A stretch of DNA of 64,000 nucleotides, from positions 172,391 to 236,390 of the forward strand of contig NZ_JARANV010000003.1 of assembly GCF_029889845.1 (NCBI RefSeq), read 5' to 3'. Below the pieces are notes generated by a model, which had not been told where the DNA came from, made no database searches, and saw nothing but the letters and a program-made list of their open reading frames with translations. The DNA is from Halomonas sp. 25-S5 (GTDB lineage: Bacteria; Pseudomonadota; Gammaproteobacteria; Pseudomonadales; Halomonadaceae). Shown one piece after another: positions 15,894-24,714 of this stretch (the stretch's first letter is position 1; each line of letters starts with the position of its first letter). A program made the translations under genes and the position numbers.

Positions 15894-16490
15894 ATGCAGC
15901 GGCGAGGCATCTGGCTGGGACTGGGCGCGATACTGATGGTGGTCGCGGTCGGCCTCGCCTTCTACCAGCAGCAGCTGAGGGACCCGGCGAAGGGCGAGCC
16001 CCAGGGAGGGCCGATCGAGCTGCCGTCGACCGCGGGCGAGTTCTCGCTGAGCCAGCTCGATGATGATCAGCTGGCGGTGATCTTCTTCGGCTACACCTGG
16101 TGCCCGGATGTCTGCCCGATGAGCCTCGCCGTGGTGCGTCAGGTGATGGGGCGTCTCGACCCCGAGCAGCGGCGCCGGGTGGTCCCGCTGATGATCTCGC
16201 TGGACCCCGAGCGGGATACCCTGACGCGGCTGGAGGAGTACCTGGCCTTCTTCGGGGAGGGGTTCATCGGCGCCACCGGCAGCCAGGACGCGCTCGAGGC
16301 ACTGGCCGAACGCTACGGGGTGGTCTGGCGCAGGGTGGCGACCCCGGACTCCGCCATGGCCTACACCATCGATCACAGCGCCTCGCTGTTCCTGGTCGAC
16401 CGCGACGGCGAGATTCGCCGCCGGGTGCTGCATTCCCCCACCTCGGGCCCGCTGCAGGCCGCCCTGGAACAGGCGCTGGCCGAGGGCTGA
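15894..16490 (+). CDS. SCO1/SenC family copper chaperone
   Basis: A 198-residue membrane-anchored thioredoxin-fold protein that delivers copper to the CuA centre of cytochrome oxidase or acts as a periplasmic thiol reductase. An N-terminal helix (residues 5-21) anchors it. The CxxxC copper motif is in FGYTWCPDVCPMSL and the distal His in YTIDHSASLFLVD. A GTG at 15888 overlapping the previous stop is an alternative start, but GAGG at 15882-15885 is better spaced for the ATG at 15894. No oxidase genes are nearby; the only partner is the preceding membrane-anchored protein. Confidence 0.88.
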   Translation: MQRRGIWLGLGAILMVVAVGLAFYQQQLRDPAKGEPQGGPIELPSTAGEFSLSQLDDDQLAVIFFGYTWCPDVCPMSLAVVRQVMGRLDPEQRRRVVPLMISLDPERDTLTRLEEYLAFFGEGFIGATGSQDALEALAERYGVVWRRVATPDSAMAYTIDHSASLFLVDRDGEIRRRVLHSPTSGPLQAALEQALAEG

Positions 16491-16514
16491 CGCCTCGGCA
16501 CGGGAACGGCTGGC

Positions 16515-17564
16515 TTATTTCTCGTCGGGTGCCTGCTGCAGGCGCTCGATCATGGCCATCAACGCCCCCGTCTGGGAGCCCCGGCGGCTGTCATGCAGGG
16601 GGTCGAGTTGCCAGGTGCTCTCGGAAAAGCCCCACCAGTCCCAGCAGCCCTGGGGATTGGGCAGGCTGGTTTCCGCCTGGGGGTAGAGCACCACCCGTCG
16701 ATTGGTGGCGGCCCACTCGTTGAGGCCACTGTGGCGAACGAAGGCCTCGTCGATCTGCTCGACATCCATGGCACAGCCATGCAGCGCCACGCTGAGGTCG
16801 CAGCCGCCGTCCTCGCAGCCCGCCGGCACGAACAGGTAACCGGTGTCACCCAGCCCGCGGGCGTCGAAGCTTGACTGGTCGAAGCGCACGAGCTCACCCC
16901 GTGGTTCGCCCGGCGCGGGGGGCGCCAGGTCACCGTGCAGCCAGCTCAGCATCTCCCCGGCGATATCCAGGTCGCAGGCCAGCAGGTGGGTGCCGCCGCC
17001 GCCGCGACAGTCCGCCAGGGCATCCACGGGCGTGTCCACACTCGCCGCCAGCGGCCAGCCGTGGCCGGCCTCCTCGCTCTCCATGAACCTCAGCTGGCCA
17101 TCGGGGGAGGCCAGCCAGCCGCGGAATTGCTCGGCCAGGGCTTGGCCCAGTGCGGGGGCCACGGTGTTGTCCTCCGCGCCATGCCAGACGAAGACCCGCA
17201 GCTCGGCCAAGGCCTCGGGCTCGCCGACCAGCTCGTGCCGGCGGTACCCCCGGTAGCGGTCCTCGAGCTCCGCCGGGTCCGGCATGCCTCGCTGGGTCGA
17301 CATGCATTGGCCCAGGGCCAGGCCCAGGGAGCCGCGGGCACAGGCCCAGGGCCCGGCGGCGGCGACGCCCAGCCCGGCGAACCGCTCGGGCCAGGCCACC
17401 GCCAGCTGGGTGGCCATGTAGCCCCCCGAGGAGACACCGAGCACGCTGACGCCGTCCCGGTCCACGCCCAGGCTCGGCAGTTGTGCCGGCGGCTCCTGGG
17501 CGGCCAGCGGGGCGGCCAGCCCCAGACAGAGACCGGCGGCGGCCAGGCAGCGGAGGGCGTTCAT
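16515..17564 (-). CDS. Secreted PHB-depolymerase-like esterase
   Basis: A 349-residue protein with a signal peptide (MNALRCLAAAGLCLGLAAPLAAQ) and an alpha/beta-hydrolase domain. The nucleophile Ser is in LGVSSGGYMATQ (GxSxG) and the catalytic Asp probably in FVWHGAEDNTVAP. After residue 230 the chain has a second part with VALHGCAMDVEQ and NPQGCWDWWG, features shared with polyhydroxybutyrate depolymerases of the periplasmic/extracellular type. Eight or more cysteines suggest disulfides. Halomonads commonly store PHB, but the substrate is inferred. An in-frame GTG at 17582, overlapping the fkpA end, is a possible earlier start. Confidence 0.72.
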   Translation of the reverse strand: MNALRCLAAAGLCLGLAAPLAAQEPPAQLPSLGVDRDGVSVLGVSSGGYMATQLAVAWPERFAGLGVAAAGPWACARGSLGLALGQCMSTQRGMPDPAELEDRYRGYRRHELVGEPEALAELRVFVWHGAEDNTVAPALGQALAEQFRGWLASPDGQLRFMESEEAGHGWPLAASVDTPVDALADCRGGGGTHLLACDLDIAGEMLSWLHGDLAPPAPGEPRGELVRFDQSSFDARGLGDTGYLFVPAGCEDGGCDLSVALHGCAMDVEQIDEAFVRHSGLNEWAATNRRVVLYPQAETSLPNPQGCWDWWGFSESTWQLDPLHDSRRGSQTGALMAMIERLQQAPDEK

Positions 17565-17574
17565 CGGGGCCGGA

Positions 17575-18264
17575 TCATTCACCGGCTACGTCGAGCAGCT
17601 CGACCTTGAAGATCAGCGTCTCGTGGGGGCCGATGGGACCCTGTCCCTGGGCGCCGTAGGCCAGCTCGGAGGGAATCACCACCTCCCAGGTGTCGCCCAC
17701 GCTCATCAGCTGCAGGGCTTCCTGCCAGCCCTCGATGACCTGGCCGACCTGGAAGCTCACCGGCTCGCCGCGATCATAGGAGCTGTCGAAGACGGTGCCG
17801 TCGATCAGGGTGCCCTCGTAATGGACCTCCACGGTGTCGGCGGCGGTGGGGGTCGCACCGTCGCCGGATTCCAGCTCGCGATACTGCAGGCCCGAGTCGG
17901 TGACCGTCACCCCGTCCTGTTCGGCGTTCTCGGCCAGGTAGGCCTCGCCCTCGGCGCGGTTGGCCGCGGCCTGCTGTTCGGTCTCGGCCTCGCGGGCGGC
18001 CATGGCCTCCTGCTGGAACGTTGTCAGGGCCTTGGCCATCTCCTCGTCGCTCATTTCCAGCTCGCCGTCGTCGAAGACGTCGCGGATGGCCTGGGTGAAG
18101 GCATCGACGTCCAGGTCCTCGACATCCTGCTGGATGCTCTGGCCCAGGGTCACGCCGAGGCTGTAGCCCAGCTTTTCGTCGTCGGTCTCCGGGGCGGCGG
18201 CCAGTGCCAGGGGGGCGGCGGCCAGCAGGGCTGTCAGGGAGGCGGAGGTCAGCAGTGTCTTCAT
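17575..18264 (-). CDS. fkpA: FKBP-type peptidyl-prolyl isomerase, periplasmic
   Basis: A 229-residue FkpA/Mip-type chaperone. It has a Sec signal peptide (MKTLLTSASLTALLAAAPLALA) and a helical dimerisation domain (residues 25-120) rich in Glu, Ala and Gln. The C-terminal FKBP domain carries VEVHYEGTLIDGTVFDSSYDRGEP and VIPSELAYGAQGQGPIGPHETLIF. It assists folding of envelope proteins. The start at 18264 precedes the signal peptide directly. The acidic composition of the mature part fits a halophile's periplasm. It is followed 10 bases later by the esterase gene, so the two are probably one unit. Confidence 0.92.
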   Translation of the reverse strand: MKTLLTSASLTALLAAAPLALAAAPETDDEKLGYSLGVTLGQSIQQDVEDLDVDAFTQAIRDVFDDGELEMSDEEMAKALTTFQQEAMAAREAETEQQAAANRAEGEAYLAENAEQDGVTVTDSGLQYRELESGDGATPTAADTVEVHYEGTLIDGTVFDSSYDRGEPVSFQVGQVIEGWQEALQLMSVGDTWEVVIPSELAYGAQGQGPIGPHETLIFKVELLDVAGE

Positions 18265-18411
18265 GAAAGAACCTTGTGCTTTGGCGCGCAGGCGCCTTGG
18301 GTGGATGTCCGAGAATGCATGGAAATCATGGGACTCTAACAGGGCCGGGCCAGTTCCGCACCCGCATGACATACAGGGGGAAACCGGCCCGGCGAGGGGT
18401 GCCCGCGAGGG

Positions 18412-18855
18412 TCAGACGATCAGGGTCGGGCAGTGGGCGGAGCCGGCCACCCGCTGGGCGACGCTGCCCAGCAGCAGGCTCTTGTCGCCGTTGGTGCCCT
18501 GGGAGCCGATCACGATCAAGTCACACTCGCGCTTGCGGGCAAAGCGCACGATGATGCGCGACGGCCGCCCCCCCTTGACGAAGGAGCGTACCTTCTCGGC
18601 CGGCACCCCGAGCTCCACGGCATGAGACTTGGCATGGACCGCGATCTCGGTGGCGTACTCCTTGAGCGCGTCATCGGGCAGGTCGAGCTGCTCGGGCCTC
18701 ACCATGGAGAGCGAGGCCTCGAGCAGGCTGTGGTGCTTGAAGACGCACAGGATGTAGAGCTCGGCCCCGGTCAGCAGCTGCAGGCCAGCACCTTTCTCCA
18801 GCGCCTTGAGGGCGCCCTTGGAGCCATCCACCGGGACCAGTATCCGATTGAACAT
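18412..18855 (-). CDS. teaD: Universal stress protein TeaD, regulator of TeaABC
   Basis: A 147-residue UspA-fold protein. In Halomonas elongata TeaD is encoded directly after teaABC, binds ATP and negatively regulates ectoine uptake. Length, position and N terminus ([22 protein letters not shown]) agree. The ATP-binding motif G-x2-G-x9-G(S/T) is visible in [20 protein letters not shown]. The gene follows teaC with 18 bases between, on the same strand, so it should be part of the same transcript. Confidence 0.93.
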   Translation of the reverse strand: MFNRILVPVDGSKGALKALEKGAGLQLLTGAELYILCVFKHHSLLEASLSMVRPEQLDLPDDALKEYATEIAVHAKSHAVELGVPAEKVRSFVKGGRPSRIIVRFARKRECDLIVIGSQGTNGDKSLLLGSVAQRVAGSAHCPTLIV

Positions 18856-18873
18856 GGTCGTTTACTCCTTGGG

Positions 18874-20157
18874 TCAGGCGAACGCCAGGTCACGCAGGAA
18901 CAGGGCGATCTGCGGGAACATGATCAGCAGGGCCGCGGCCATGATCAGCATCAGCACGAAGGGCGGCGTGCCCTTGATCACGTCCAGGTAGGGGCGCTTG
19001 AAGATGGCGATGGCGGTGAAGATGTCGCACCCGAAGGGTGGCGTCGCCGAACCGATGGCCACCTGCAGGGTGATCAGGATGCCCACCAGCACTGGATCGA
19101 GCCCGGTAGCCGCCACGGCCGGGGCGAAGATCGGCGTCAGCACCAATATCACCACGATGGGATCGACGAACATGCAGGCCACGAAAAAGGCGACGCAGAT
19201 GGCGATCAGCACGCCCGTGGGGCCCGCCTCGTGGACGCCCGCTGCCGCCAGGATCTCCTGGGGGATCTGGGCGAAGGAGATGATCCACGAGAAGCTATTG
19301 CCCACCGCGACCAGGATGAACACCACGGCGGTGATCAGGCCGGTGGACTTGGCGATGGCATAGATGTCGTTGATCTTCAGCGAGCGGAAGATCAAAAACT
19401 CCAGGAAGATGGCGTAAAGCACACAGGCGGCCGCTGCCTCGGTGGGGCTGAAGATGCCGCCGTAGATGCCGCCAACGATGATCACCGGGAAGCCCAGCGG
19501 CCACAGGGCCAGGCGGACCGCGGTGAGGCGTTCGCCCCAGCTCGATTTCGGCTCGGTAGGGACCTTGCGCACGGTGGCGTAGATCACGCAGTAGATCGAG
19601 AACATCACCAGGATCAACAGCCCGGGCCCGATGCCGGCGATGAACAGTTCGGCGATGGAGGTTCCCGAGATAACCCCGTAGATGATCATGCCGATGCTGG
19701 GCGGGATCAGGAAGGCGATATCGCTGGAGTTGATGATCAGCGCCAGGGTGAAGGAGTCCGAGTAGCCGGCCTTGAGCATCTTGGGACGCAGTGGCGACCC
19801 GACGGCCACCACCGTGGCCTGGGTAGAGCCCGAGACGGCGCCGAACAAGGTACAGGAGGCCGCGGTGGAGACCGCCAGACCGCCCTTAACGTGGCCAATG
19901 AAGGACATCACCATGTTGATCAGACGATCGGCCGAATGCCCACGCGTCATGATATCGGCGGCCAGGATGAACATCGGCACCGCAATCAGCGAGGCGGGGC
20001 GGATGCCGGCCATCATCTGCTGGATGAGCGTGTCCATCTGGCCCAGGCCGTTGAACATCATGTAGAAACCGATGACCGCCGCGGTGATCAGCGGGATCAT
20101 CATGGGAAAGCCCAGCAGCAGCAGGGCGATCATGGTGGTAACCATTATTGTCGTCAT
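18874..20157 (-). CDS. teaC: Ectoine/hydroxyectoine TRAP transporter, large permease subunit
   Basis: A 427-residue DctM-type subunit with about twelve membrane helices. It carries the sodium-coupled translocation pathway of the tripartite transporter. Expected family segments are seen: FPMMIPLITAAVIGFYMM at the N terminus, VPMFILAADIMTRG, the TLFGAVSGSTQATVVAVGSP loop, and the FVDPIVVILVLTPIFAPA region near the end. It is 30 bases downstream of teaB. It imports ectoines together with TeaA and TeaB, recovering solute that leaks from the cell under osmotic stress. Confidence 0.93.
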   Translation of the reverse strand: MTTIMVTTMIALLLLGFPMMIPLITAAVIGFYMMFNGLGQMDTLIQQMMAGIRPASLIAVPMFILAADIMTRGHSADRLINMVMSFIGHVKGGLAVSTAASCTLFGAVSGSTQATVVAVGSPLRPKMLKAGYSDSFTLALIINSSDIAFLIPPSIGMIIYGVISGTSIAELFIAGIGPGLLILVMFSIYCVIYATVRKVPTEPKSSWGERLTAVRLALWPLGFPVIIVGGIYGGIFSPTEAAAACVLYAIFLEFLIFRSLKINDIYAIAKSTGLITAVVFILVAVGNSFSWIISFAQIPQEILAAAGVHEAGPTGVLIAICVAFFVACMFVDPIVVILVLTPIFAPAVAATGLDPVLVGILITLQVAIGSATPPFGCDIFTAIAIFKRPYLDVIKGTPPFVLMLIMAAALLIMFPQIALFLRDLAFA

Positions 20158-20187
20158 CGTGCGTTCCCCCGGGCGTTCTGCCCTCCG

Positions 20188-20766
20188 TCAGACTTCCGTT
20201 TCCGTGTCCTTGTAGCCGTCGAGCACGCCAGTCGACAGATAGACGTCCCGTGACGTCAGGTTCTTGATCGCGGTGAGCAGGTACTGGATCCCGGTGATCA
20301 GAAAGCCCAGGGGTGCCCAGATGTAGATGATCCAGATCGGGAAGCCCAGCGCCGGCAGGATCCTGCCCTTGGACTGCAGGTCCAGGATGTAGACGATCGA
20401 GTAGTAGAGCAGGAAGAACATCACCAGCGAGGTGACCAGAGAGATGAAGATCATCAGCGCCTTGCGGCCGCCGACCGGCAGGGCATCGTAGATCGCCGAC
20501 ATGCGGATATGGCGACCGTGGCGGGCGGCATAGCCGATGCCGGCGAAGGTGATCATGATGATCAGGATGCGGTTGATCTCGCCGGAAAAGAAGATGCTGT
20601 CACCGAACACGAAGCGGGCGATGACGTTGGCGATGGTGTTGAAGGCCATCAGCAGCACGCCGAGTGCCAGGATCGCCGCCTCCAACTTGCTTATCAGGGT
20701 GTCGATGACCCCGAGCGGGCCAGGAAGGCCCGAGCGATAGTGCTTTTCGGACTCGTCGTCGGTCAT
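20188..20766 (-). CDS. teaB: Ectoine/hydroxyectoine TRAP transporter, small permease subunit
   Basis: A 192-residue DctQ-type subunit with four helices (about residues 27-46, 62-80, 99-120 and 143-163). The conserved cytoplasmic segment [19 protein letters not shown] is present, as is the [19 protein letters not shown] helix. TeaB forms the membrane complex with TeaC that receives substrate-loaded TeaA. A 213-base gap containing a GC-rich hairpin separates it from teaA, probably lowering its expression relative to the binding protein. Confidence 0.92.
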   Translation of the reverse strand: MTDDESEKHYRSGLPGPLGVIDTLISKLEAAILALGVLLMAFNTIANVIARFVFGDSIFFSGEINRILIIMITFAGIGYAARHGRHIRMSAIYDALPVGGRKALMIFISLVTSLVMFFLLYYSIVYILDLQSKGRILPALGFPIWIIYIWAPLGFLITGIQYLLTAIKNLTSRDVYLSTGVLDGYKDTETEV

Positions 20767-20887
20767 GTCCGTACTCCCCTTCGGCTGCGATGAGGGAAAA
20801 TCAGGAATCCCTTATGGCCAGCATACGCGTGGATGCCTGGCCCGGTGGCCGCCGACATCAACGCTGGGTGCACGCTGCCATGTTCGG

Positions 20888-20956
20888 AAACCTCATGTCC
20901 ACAAACCTCATGTCCATAAACAACAGGAGGGGGGCGGCCCGGGCAGGCCACCCCCC
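20888..20956 (-). other. teaA-teaB spacer: direct repeat and strong hairpin
   Basis: In the 213-base teaA-teaB gap two copies of AAACCTCATGTCCA (20888-20901 and 20903-20916) stand 15 bases apart. Next to them is a stem GGGGGG/CCCCCC with a further GGCC/GGCC stem across one mismatch (20929-20939 and 20946-20956). No U tract follows on the minus strand, so this is more likely a partial terminator or 3'-end stabiliser of the teaA message than a complete stop. Confidence 0.6.
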
Positions 20957-20979
20957 TTCAAGGTCGAAGCCGGTGGTGA

Positions 20980-22002
20980 TTACTCCACGTCTTCGGTTAC
21001 GGCCTCGAGGTCGGCCTTGAACTGCTCGAGCAGTTGCTTGCCACGCTCGCCGGTCATGTCGATGAATTCTTCTTCGACCTGGGGCGCGCGCTCCTTGAAG
21101 GCCTGGATCTGCTCATCGTTGAGCCGTGTCACGGTGCACTCGTCGCAGGCTTCCATGATCTTGTCGAGCGATTCTTCGGCCAGGCCCTGGATGTGATCGA
21201 TGGTATGATCGTAGGCCGCTTCGGATGCCTTACGCACCAGCGCCTGGTCCTCGTCGGAGAGGCCTTCGAAGAAGTCCTGGTTGGCCATCATCGCGGTGGT
21301 GAACCAGCCATGGCTGGTGAAGGTCAGGTGCGGGGAGACCTCGTAGAGGCCGCCGGACTCGATCCAGAAGATCGGGTTCTCCTGGCCGTCGATGATGCCG
21401 GTCTGCAGGCCGCCATAGACCTCGCCCCAGGGCAGCGGCGTGGGCGTCGCACCGAAGGCGTTGTAGGTCTCCGCCAGCAGCGGGTTGGTCATGGTGCGGA
21501 TCTTCTTGTTATTGAAGTCCTTGGGCGAGGTGATCGGCTCGTCGGCGGTGACCACCATCTCGCCTTCCGGATACATCTGAAGTAGCTCCAGGCCTTGCTC
21601 GGCATAGAGCTCCGGAAACACCTCGTTGATGGCCTTGCTCTCGTCGAAGAACTCGAGCACCTGGTCCATGTCGGTGGGCATCAGATAGGGAATGAAGAAG
21701 ATCTGCGCCTCGGGAATCAGCGAGCCGGTGAAGCCGGGCGACTGGTTGACGAACTGCAGGATGCCGTTCTGGGTCTGCTCCATGATGTCGTCGGACTCGC
21801 CGAGCTCGCCGAAACGGTAGATCTGCAGCGAGTGGTCGGAGTTGGCCTCGATGTAGTCCTTGAAGGCGACCGCGAAGACGTCCTGGACGTCACCCTCGTA
21901 TTCCTCGTGGGCGTAGCGCCAGTTGTCGGCGAAAGCAGCGGTGGACATGCCGAACATCAGTGCGCCGATACCGGCGCCCGTCAACAGCTTGTGTGACTTC
22001 AT
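20980..22002 (-). CDS. teaA: Ectoine/hydroxyectoine-binding periplasmic protein
   Basis: A 340-residue TRAP solute-binding protein, close in length and sequence to H. elongata TeaA. A signal peptide (MKSHKLLTGAGIGALMFGMSTAAFA) is cleaved before DNWRYAHEEYEGDVQ. The segment KIRTMTNPLLAETYNAFG contains the Arg that anchors the substrate carboxylate in TRAP binding proteins, and PLPWGEVYGGLQTGIIDGQENP is the family signature. The start at 22002 follows GAGGGAT. A 17-bp imperfect dyad GTGAA-N7-TTCAC (22064-22080) lies upstream and may be an operator. First gene of teaABCD. Confidence 0.96.
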   Translation of the reverse strand: MKSHKLLTGAGIGALMFGMSTAAFADNWRYAHEEYEGDVQDVFAVAFKDYIEANSDHSLQIYRFGELGESDDIMEQTQNGILQFVNQSPGFTGSLIPEAQIFFIPYLMPTDMDQVLEFFDESKAINEVFPELYAEQGLELLQMYPEGEMVVTADEPITSPKDFNNKKIRTMTNPLLAETYNAFGATPTPLPWGEVYGGLQTGIIDGQENPIFWIESGGLYEVSPHLTFTSHGWFTTAMMANQDFFEGLSDEDQALVRKASEAAYDHTIDHIQGLAEESLDKIMEACDECTVTRLNDEQIQAFKERAPQVEEEFIDMTGERGKQLLEQFKADLEAVTEDVE

Positions 22003-22095
22003 TCTTGTGATCCCTCTGCAGGTTTGTCCCGTGATGGAGGATGCGGCCATCAGCAGGTGTCAGGTGAACATGACATTCACTCGGCTGATTTCAGG

Positions 22096-22623
22096 CTAGC
22101 GTGGCCGCCAAGAGGGGTCAAGCTGGCTTTCTAGGGTTTGCAGGGCACTAAGATGAGGTTTTTTCTGCACTTGCAGACGCGTGGCGAGGCGTTCCGCCAG
22201 GCGGGGAGAGGGGCTCGGCAGGGCAGATAGCCGGTCGCTCTCGAACGCCAGCCGCTCCAGGCGCGAGAGGGCCTCGCGCTCCGCCTGGAGCTCGGCTTGC
22301 TGGAGCGTCCGGCGCAGCGCGGCCACGGACTCGCTCTCCTGGGCCTCCGGCTTCAGCTCCCGGCGCAGCCGGCGAAGGGGGATCGTGACACGGCGCTGCC
22401 AGCGGCGGACCGGGTCGGGGCACGCGTCGCACGCCAGCCCGTGCTGATAGAGCCAGCAGTGCCAGAGCAGCTCGCAGACATCGACCCCGGCCTCGTCCTG
22501 GAGCACCAGGCAGGCCGCCTCGACGCCGTCGCGCCCGTAGAGGGCGAGGGCAAACTCCCATAGGGGGGCGTCGAGCAGTCGGGCCCGCAGAGCGGACGGC
22601 AATTGGGTAGAATCGTGGGTCAT
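22096..22623 (-). CDS. TIGR02444 family protein (DUF2390)
   Basis: A 175-residue cytoplasmic protein of unknown function. The N-terminal part PLWEFALALYGRDGVEAACLVLQDEAGVDVCELLWHCWLY matches the TIGR02444/DUF2390 family. The second half is helical, rich in Arg, Glu and Leu, and likely coiled coil. The start at 22623 gives MTHDSTQLPSAL; a longer frame upstream has no support. It is divergent from an ABC-F ATPase gene, a neighbour it also has in pseudomonads as far as I recall. It precedes teaA by 93 bases but is probably a separate unit. Confidence 0.78.
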   Translation of the reverse strand: MTHDSTQLPSALRARLLDAPLWEFALALYGRDGVEAACLVLQDEAGVDVCELLWHCWLYQHGLACDACPDPVRRWQRRVTIPLRRLRRELKPEAQESESVAALRRTLQQAELQAEREALSRLERLAFESDRLSALPSPSPRLAERLATRLQVQKKPHLSALQTLESQLDPSWRPR

Positions 22624-22679
22624 GACACGGCTGTCGTCCCGGTGGGCGGCAGCCTCACGGACTGCCGAGTGGAGCCTGC

Positions 22680-24623
22680 ATGATCGCACTGCGCCAAGTT
22701 TCCCTGCAACGCGGCACCCAGACCCTGCTCGAGGGAGCCGACCTGACCCTGCATGCTGGCCACAAGGCGGGCATCGTCGGGCCCAACGGGGCGGGCAAGT
22801 CGAGCCTGTTCAAGCTGCTGCTCGGCGAGCTCTCCCCGGACCAGGGGGAGATGGAGATGAGCGGTGGCCAGCGCATCGCCCACATGGACCAGGAGGTGGC
22901 GGCGCTGGAGCGCTCCATCATCGACTACGTGCTGGACGGCGACCGCGAGCTGCGCCACACCGAGGCGGCCCTCGAGGCCGCCCGCGAGCAGGACGCCGCC
23001 CATCGCGAGGCGGAACTGCATGGCGCCATCGAGGCATTGGATGGCTACAGCGCCCCGGCCCGGGCGGCTCAGCTGCTGGTGGGGCTGGGCTTCGTCCAGG
23101 CCGACCTGGAGCGGCCGCTGGCCGCGTTCTCCGGTGGCTGGCGGATGCGCGTCAACCTGGCGCGCACGCTGTTCAAGCCCTCCGACCTGCTGCTGCTGGA
23201 CGAACCCACCAACCACCTCGACCTGGATGCCCTGCTGTGGCTCGAGCAGTGGCTCACCCGCTACCCCGGCACCCTGCTGCTGATCTCCCACGACCGCGAC
23301 TTCCTCGATGCGGTGTGCGATCACATCGTGCACTTCGATCACCGCAGCCTGGTGCTCTATCGTGGCAACTACTCCACCTTCGAGCGCACCCGCGCCGAGA
23401 AGCTGGCCCTGCAGCAGGCCGAGGCCGCCAAGCAGCAGGCGCGCCGCGAGGAGATCGAGCGCTTCGTGGCCCGCTTCCGCTACCAGGCGACCAAGGCGCG
23501 CGCCGCCCAGAGCCGGCTCAAGACCCTCGAGCGCATGGGGGATATCGCCGTGGCCCATGCCGACTCGCCCTTCCACTTCACCATTCCGGCGTCCGACAAG
23601 GTGTCCCACCCGCTGCTGGTGCTCGACGAGGCGCGCCTGGGCTACCGTAACGAGGCCGGCCAGGAGGCGGTGCAGCTCGAGGGCGTCAAGCTGAGCCTGC
23701 TGCCCGGCCAGCGCATCGGCCTGCTGGGCCCCAACGGGGCCGGCAAGTCGACCCTGATCAAGTCGCTGACTGGCGATCTGCCGTTACTCTCCGGCCGGCG
23801 GGTAGCCGGCGAGCACCTGGCGATCGGCTACTTCGCCCAGCACCAGCTGGAGGGGCTGGACCTGGCCGCCACGCCCTTCATGCACGTGCAGCGTCTCTCG
23901 CCTACCGCCGCCGACCTGGACATTCGCAAGTTCCTGGGCGGCTTCGGTTTCCACGGCGACGACGCCTTCGCCGAGGTGGGGCGCTTCTCCGGCGGCGAGA
24001 AGGCGCGCCTGGCCCTGGCGCTGGTCGCCTGGCAGAAGCCCAACCTGCTGCTGCTGGATGAGCCCACCAACCACCTGGACCTGGAGATGCGCGAGGCGCT
24101 CACCGAAGCGCTGGCGAGCTTCGCGGGGACGGTGATCATCGTCTCCCACGACCGGCACCTGTTGCGCGCCACCGTGGACGAGTTCTGGCGGGTGGCCGAC
24201 CATCGCGTCGAGCCCTTTGATGGCGACCTGGAGGACTATCGGGCCTGGCTCAAGGCGCGCTTGGAGGGCGAGCGCCGCGAGGCCCGGGCCGACAAGGCCG
24301 ACCGCCAGGCCGAGGGGGAGGCTCCCAGGGAGGATCGCAAGACGGCCCGTCGCGCCGCCGCCGAACTGCGTGAGAAGCTGCGGCCCCTGAAGAAGACGCG
24401 CGACCGCGCCGAGCAGGCCATGGAGAAGGTCCAGAAGGAACTCGCCGCGGTGGAGGAGACGCTCGGCGACGCCGAGCTCTATACCGACCCGGCGCGCAAG
24501 GACGAGCTCACCGAGCGCCTCGGTCGCCAGGGCGAGCTCAAGTCGCGTCTGGAAGACCTGGAACAGGCCTGGCTGGAGGCTGAGGAGGCGTTGGAGGCCG
24601 CCGCGCTGCGCGCGGAGCTATGA
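22680..24623 (+). CDS. yheS: ABC-F ATPase, YheS type
   Basis: A 647-residue soluble tandem ATPase of the ABC-F family, which acts on ribosomes rather than in transport. Two Walker A motifs (GPNGAGKS, one near residue 35 and one near 351), two signature motifs (FSGGW, FSGGEK) and two Walker B motifs (LLLLDEPTNHLDL twice) are present. The linker between domains (about residues 225-290) is Arg/Gln/Glu rich with RYQATKARAAQSRLKTLERM, the ABC-F P-site tRNA interaction motif region. A C-terminal coiled coil starts around residue 540. The last copies of its domain order match YheS. Confidence 0.92.
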   Translation: MIALRQVSLQRGTQTLLEGADLTLHAGHKAGIVGPNGAGKSSLFKLLLGELSPDQGEMEMSGGQRIAHMDQEVAALERSIIDYVLDGDRELRHTEAALEAAREQDAAHREAELHGAIEALDGYSAPARAAQLLVGLGFVQADLERPLAAFSGGWRMRVNLARTLFKPSDLLLLDEPTNHLDLDALLWLEQWLTRYPGTLLLISHDRDFLDAVCDHIVHFDHRSLVLYRGNYSTFERTRAEKLALQQAEAAKQQARREEIERFVARFRYQATKARAAQSRLKTLERMGDIAVAHADSPFHFTIPASDKVSHPLLVLDEARLGYRNEAGQEAVQLEGVKLSLLPGQRIGLLGPNGAGKSTLIKSLTGDLPLLSGRRVAGEHLAIGYFAQHQLEGLDLAATPFMHVQRLSPTAADLDIRKFLGGFGFHGDDAFAEVGRFSGGEKARLALALVAWQKPNLLLLDEPTNHLDLEMREALTEALASFAGTVIIVSHDRHLLRATVDEFWRVADHRVEPFDGDLEDYRAWLKARLEGERREARADKADRQAEGEAPREDRKTARRAAAELREKLRPLKKTRDRAEQAMEKVQKELAAVEETLGDAELYTDPARKDELTERLGRQGELKSRLEDLEQAWLEAEEALEAAALRAEL

Positions 24624-24714
24624 GCCATAAGCTTGAAGCTGAAAGATAACCTGGTCCGGCTTCGCCGGGAGCTGGAAGCCCCCCTTGAATGAGACACCTG
24701 TGGGCGCGCGCTGC

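Noticed and set aside
18433..20253. 606-codon open frame on the plus strand across teaD and teaC
   Set aside because: It is antisense to well-recognised transporter genes, Asp/Gly/His-rich in the manner of GC-rich shadow frames, and resembles no family.
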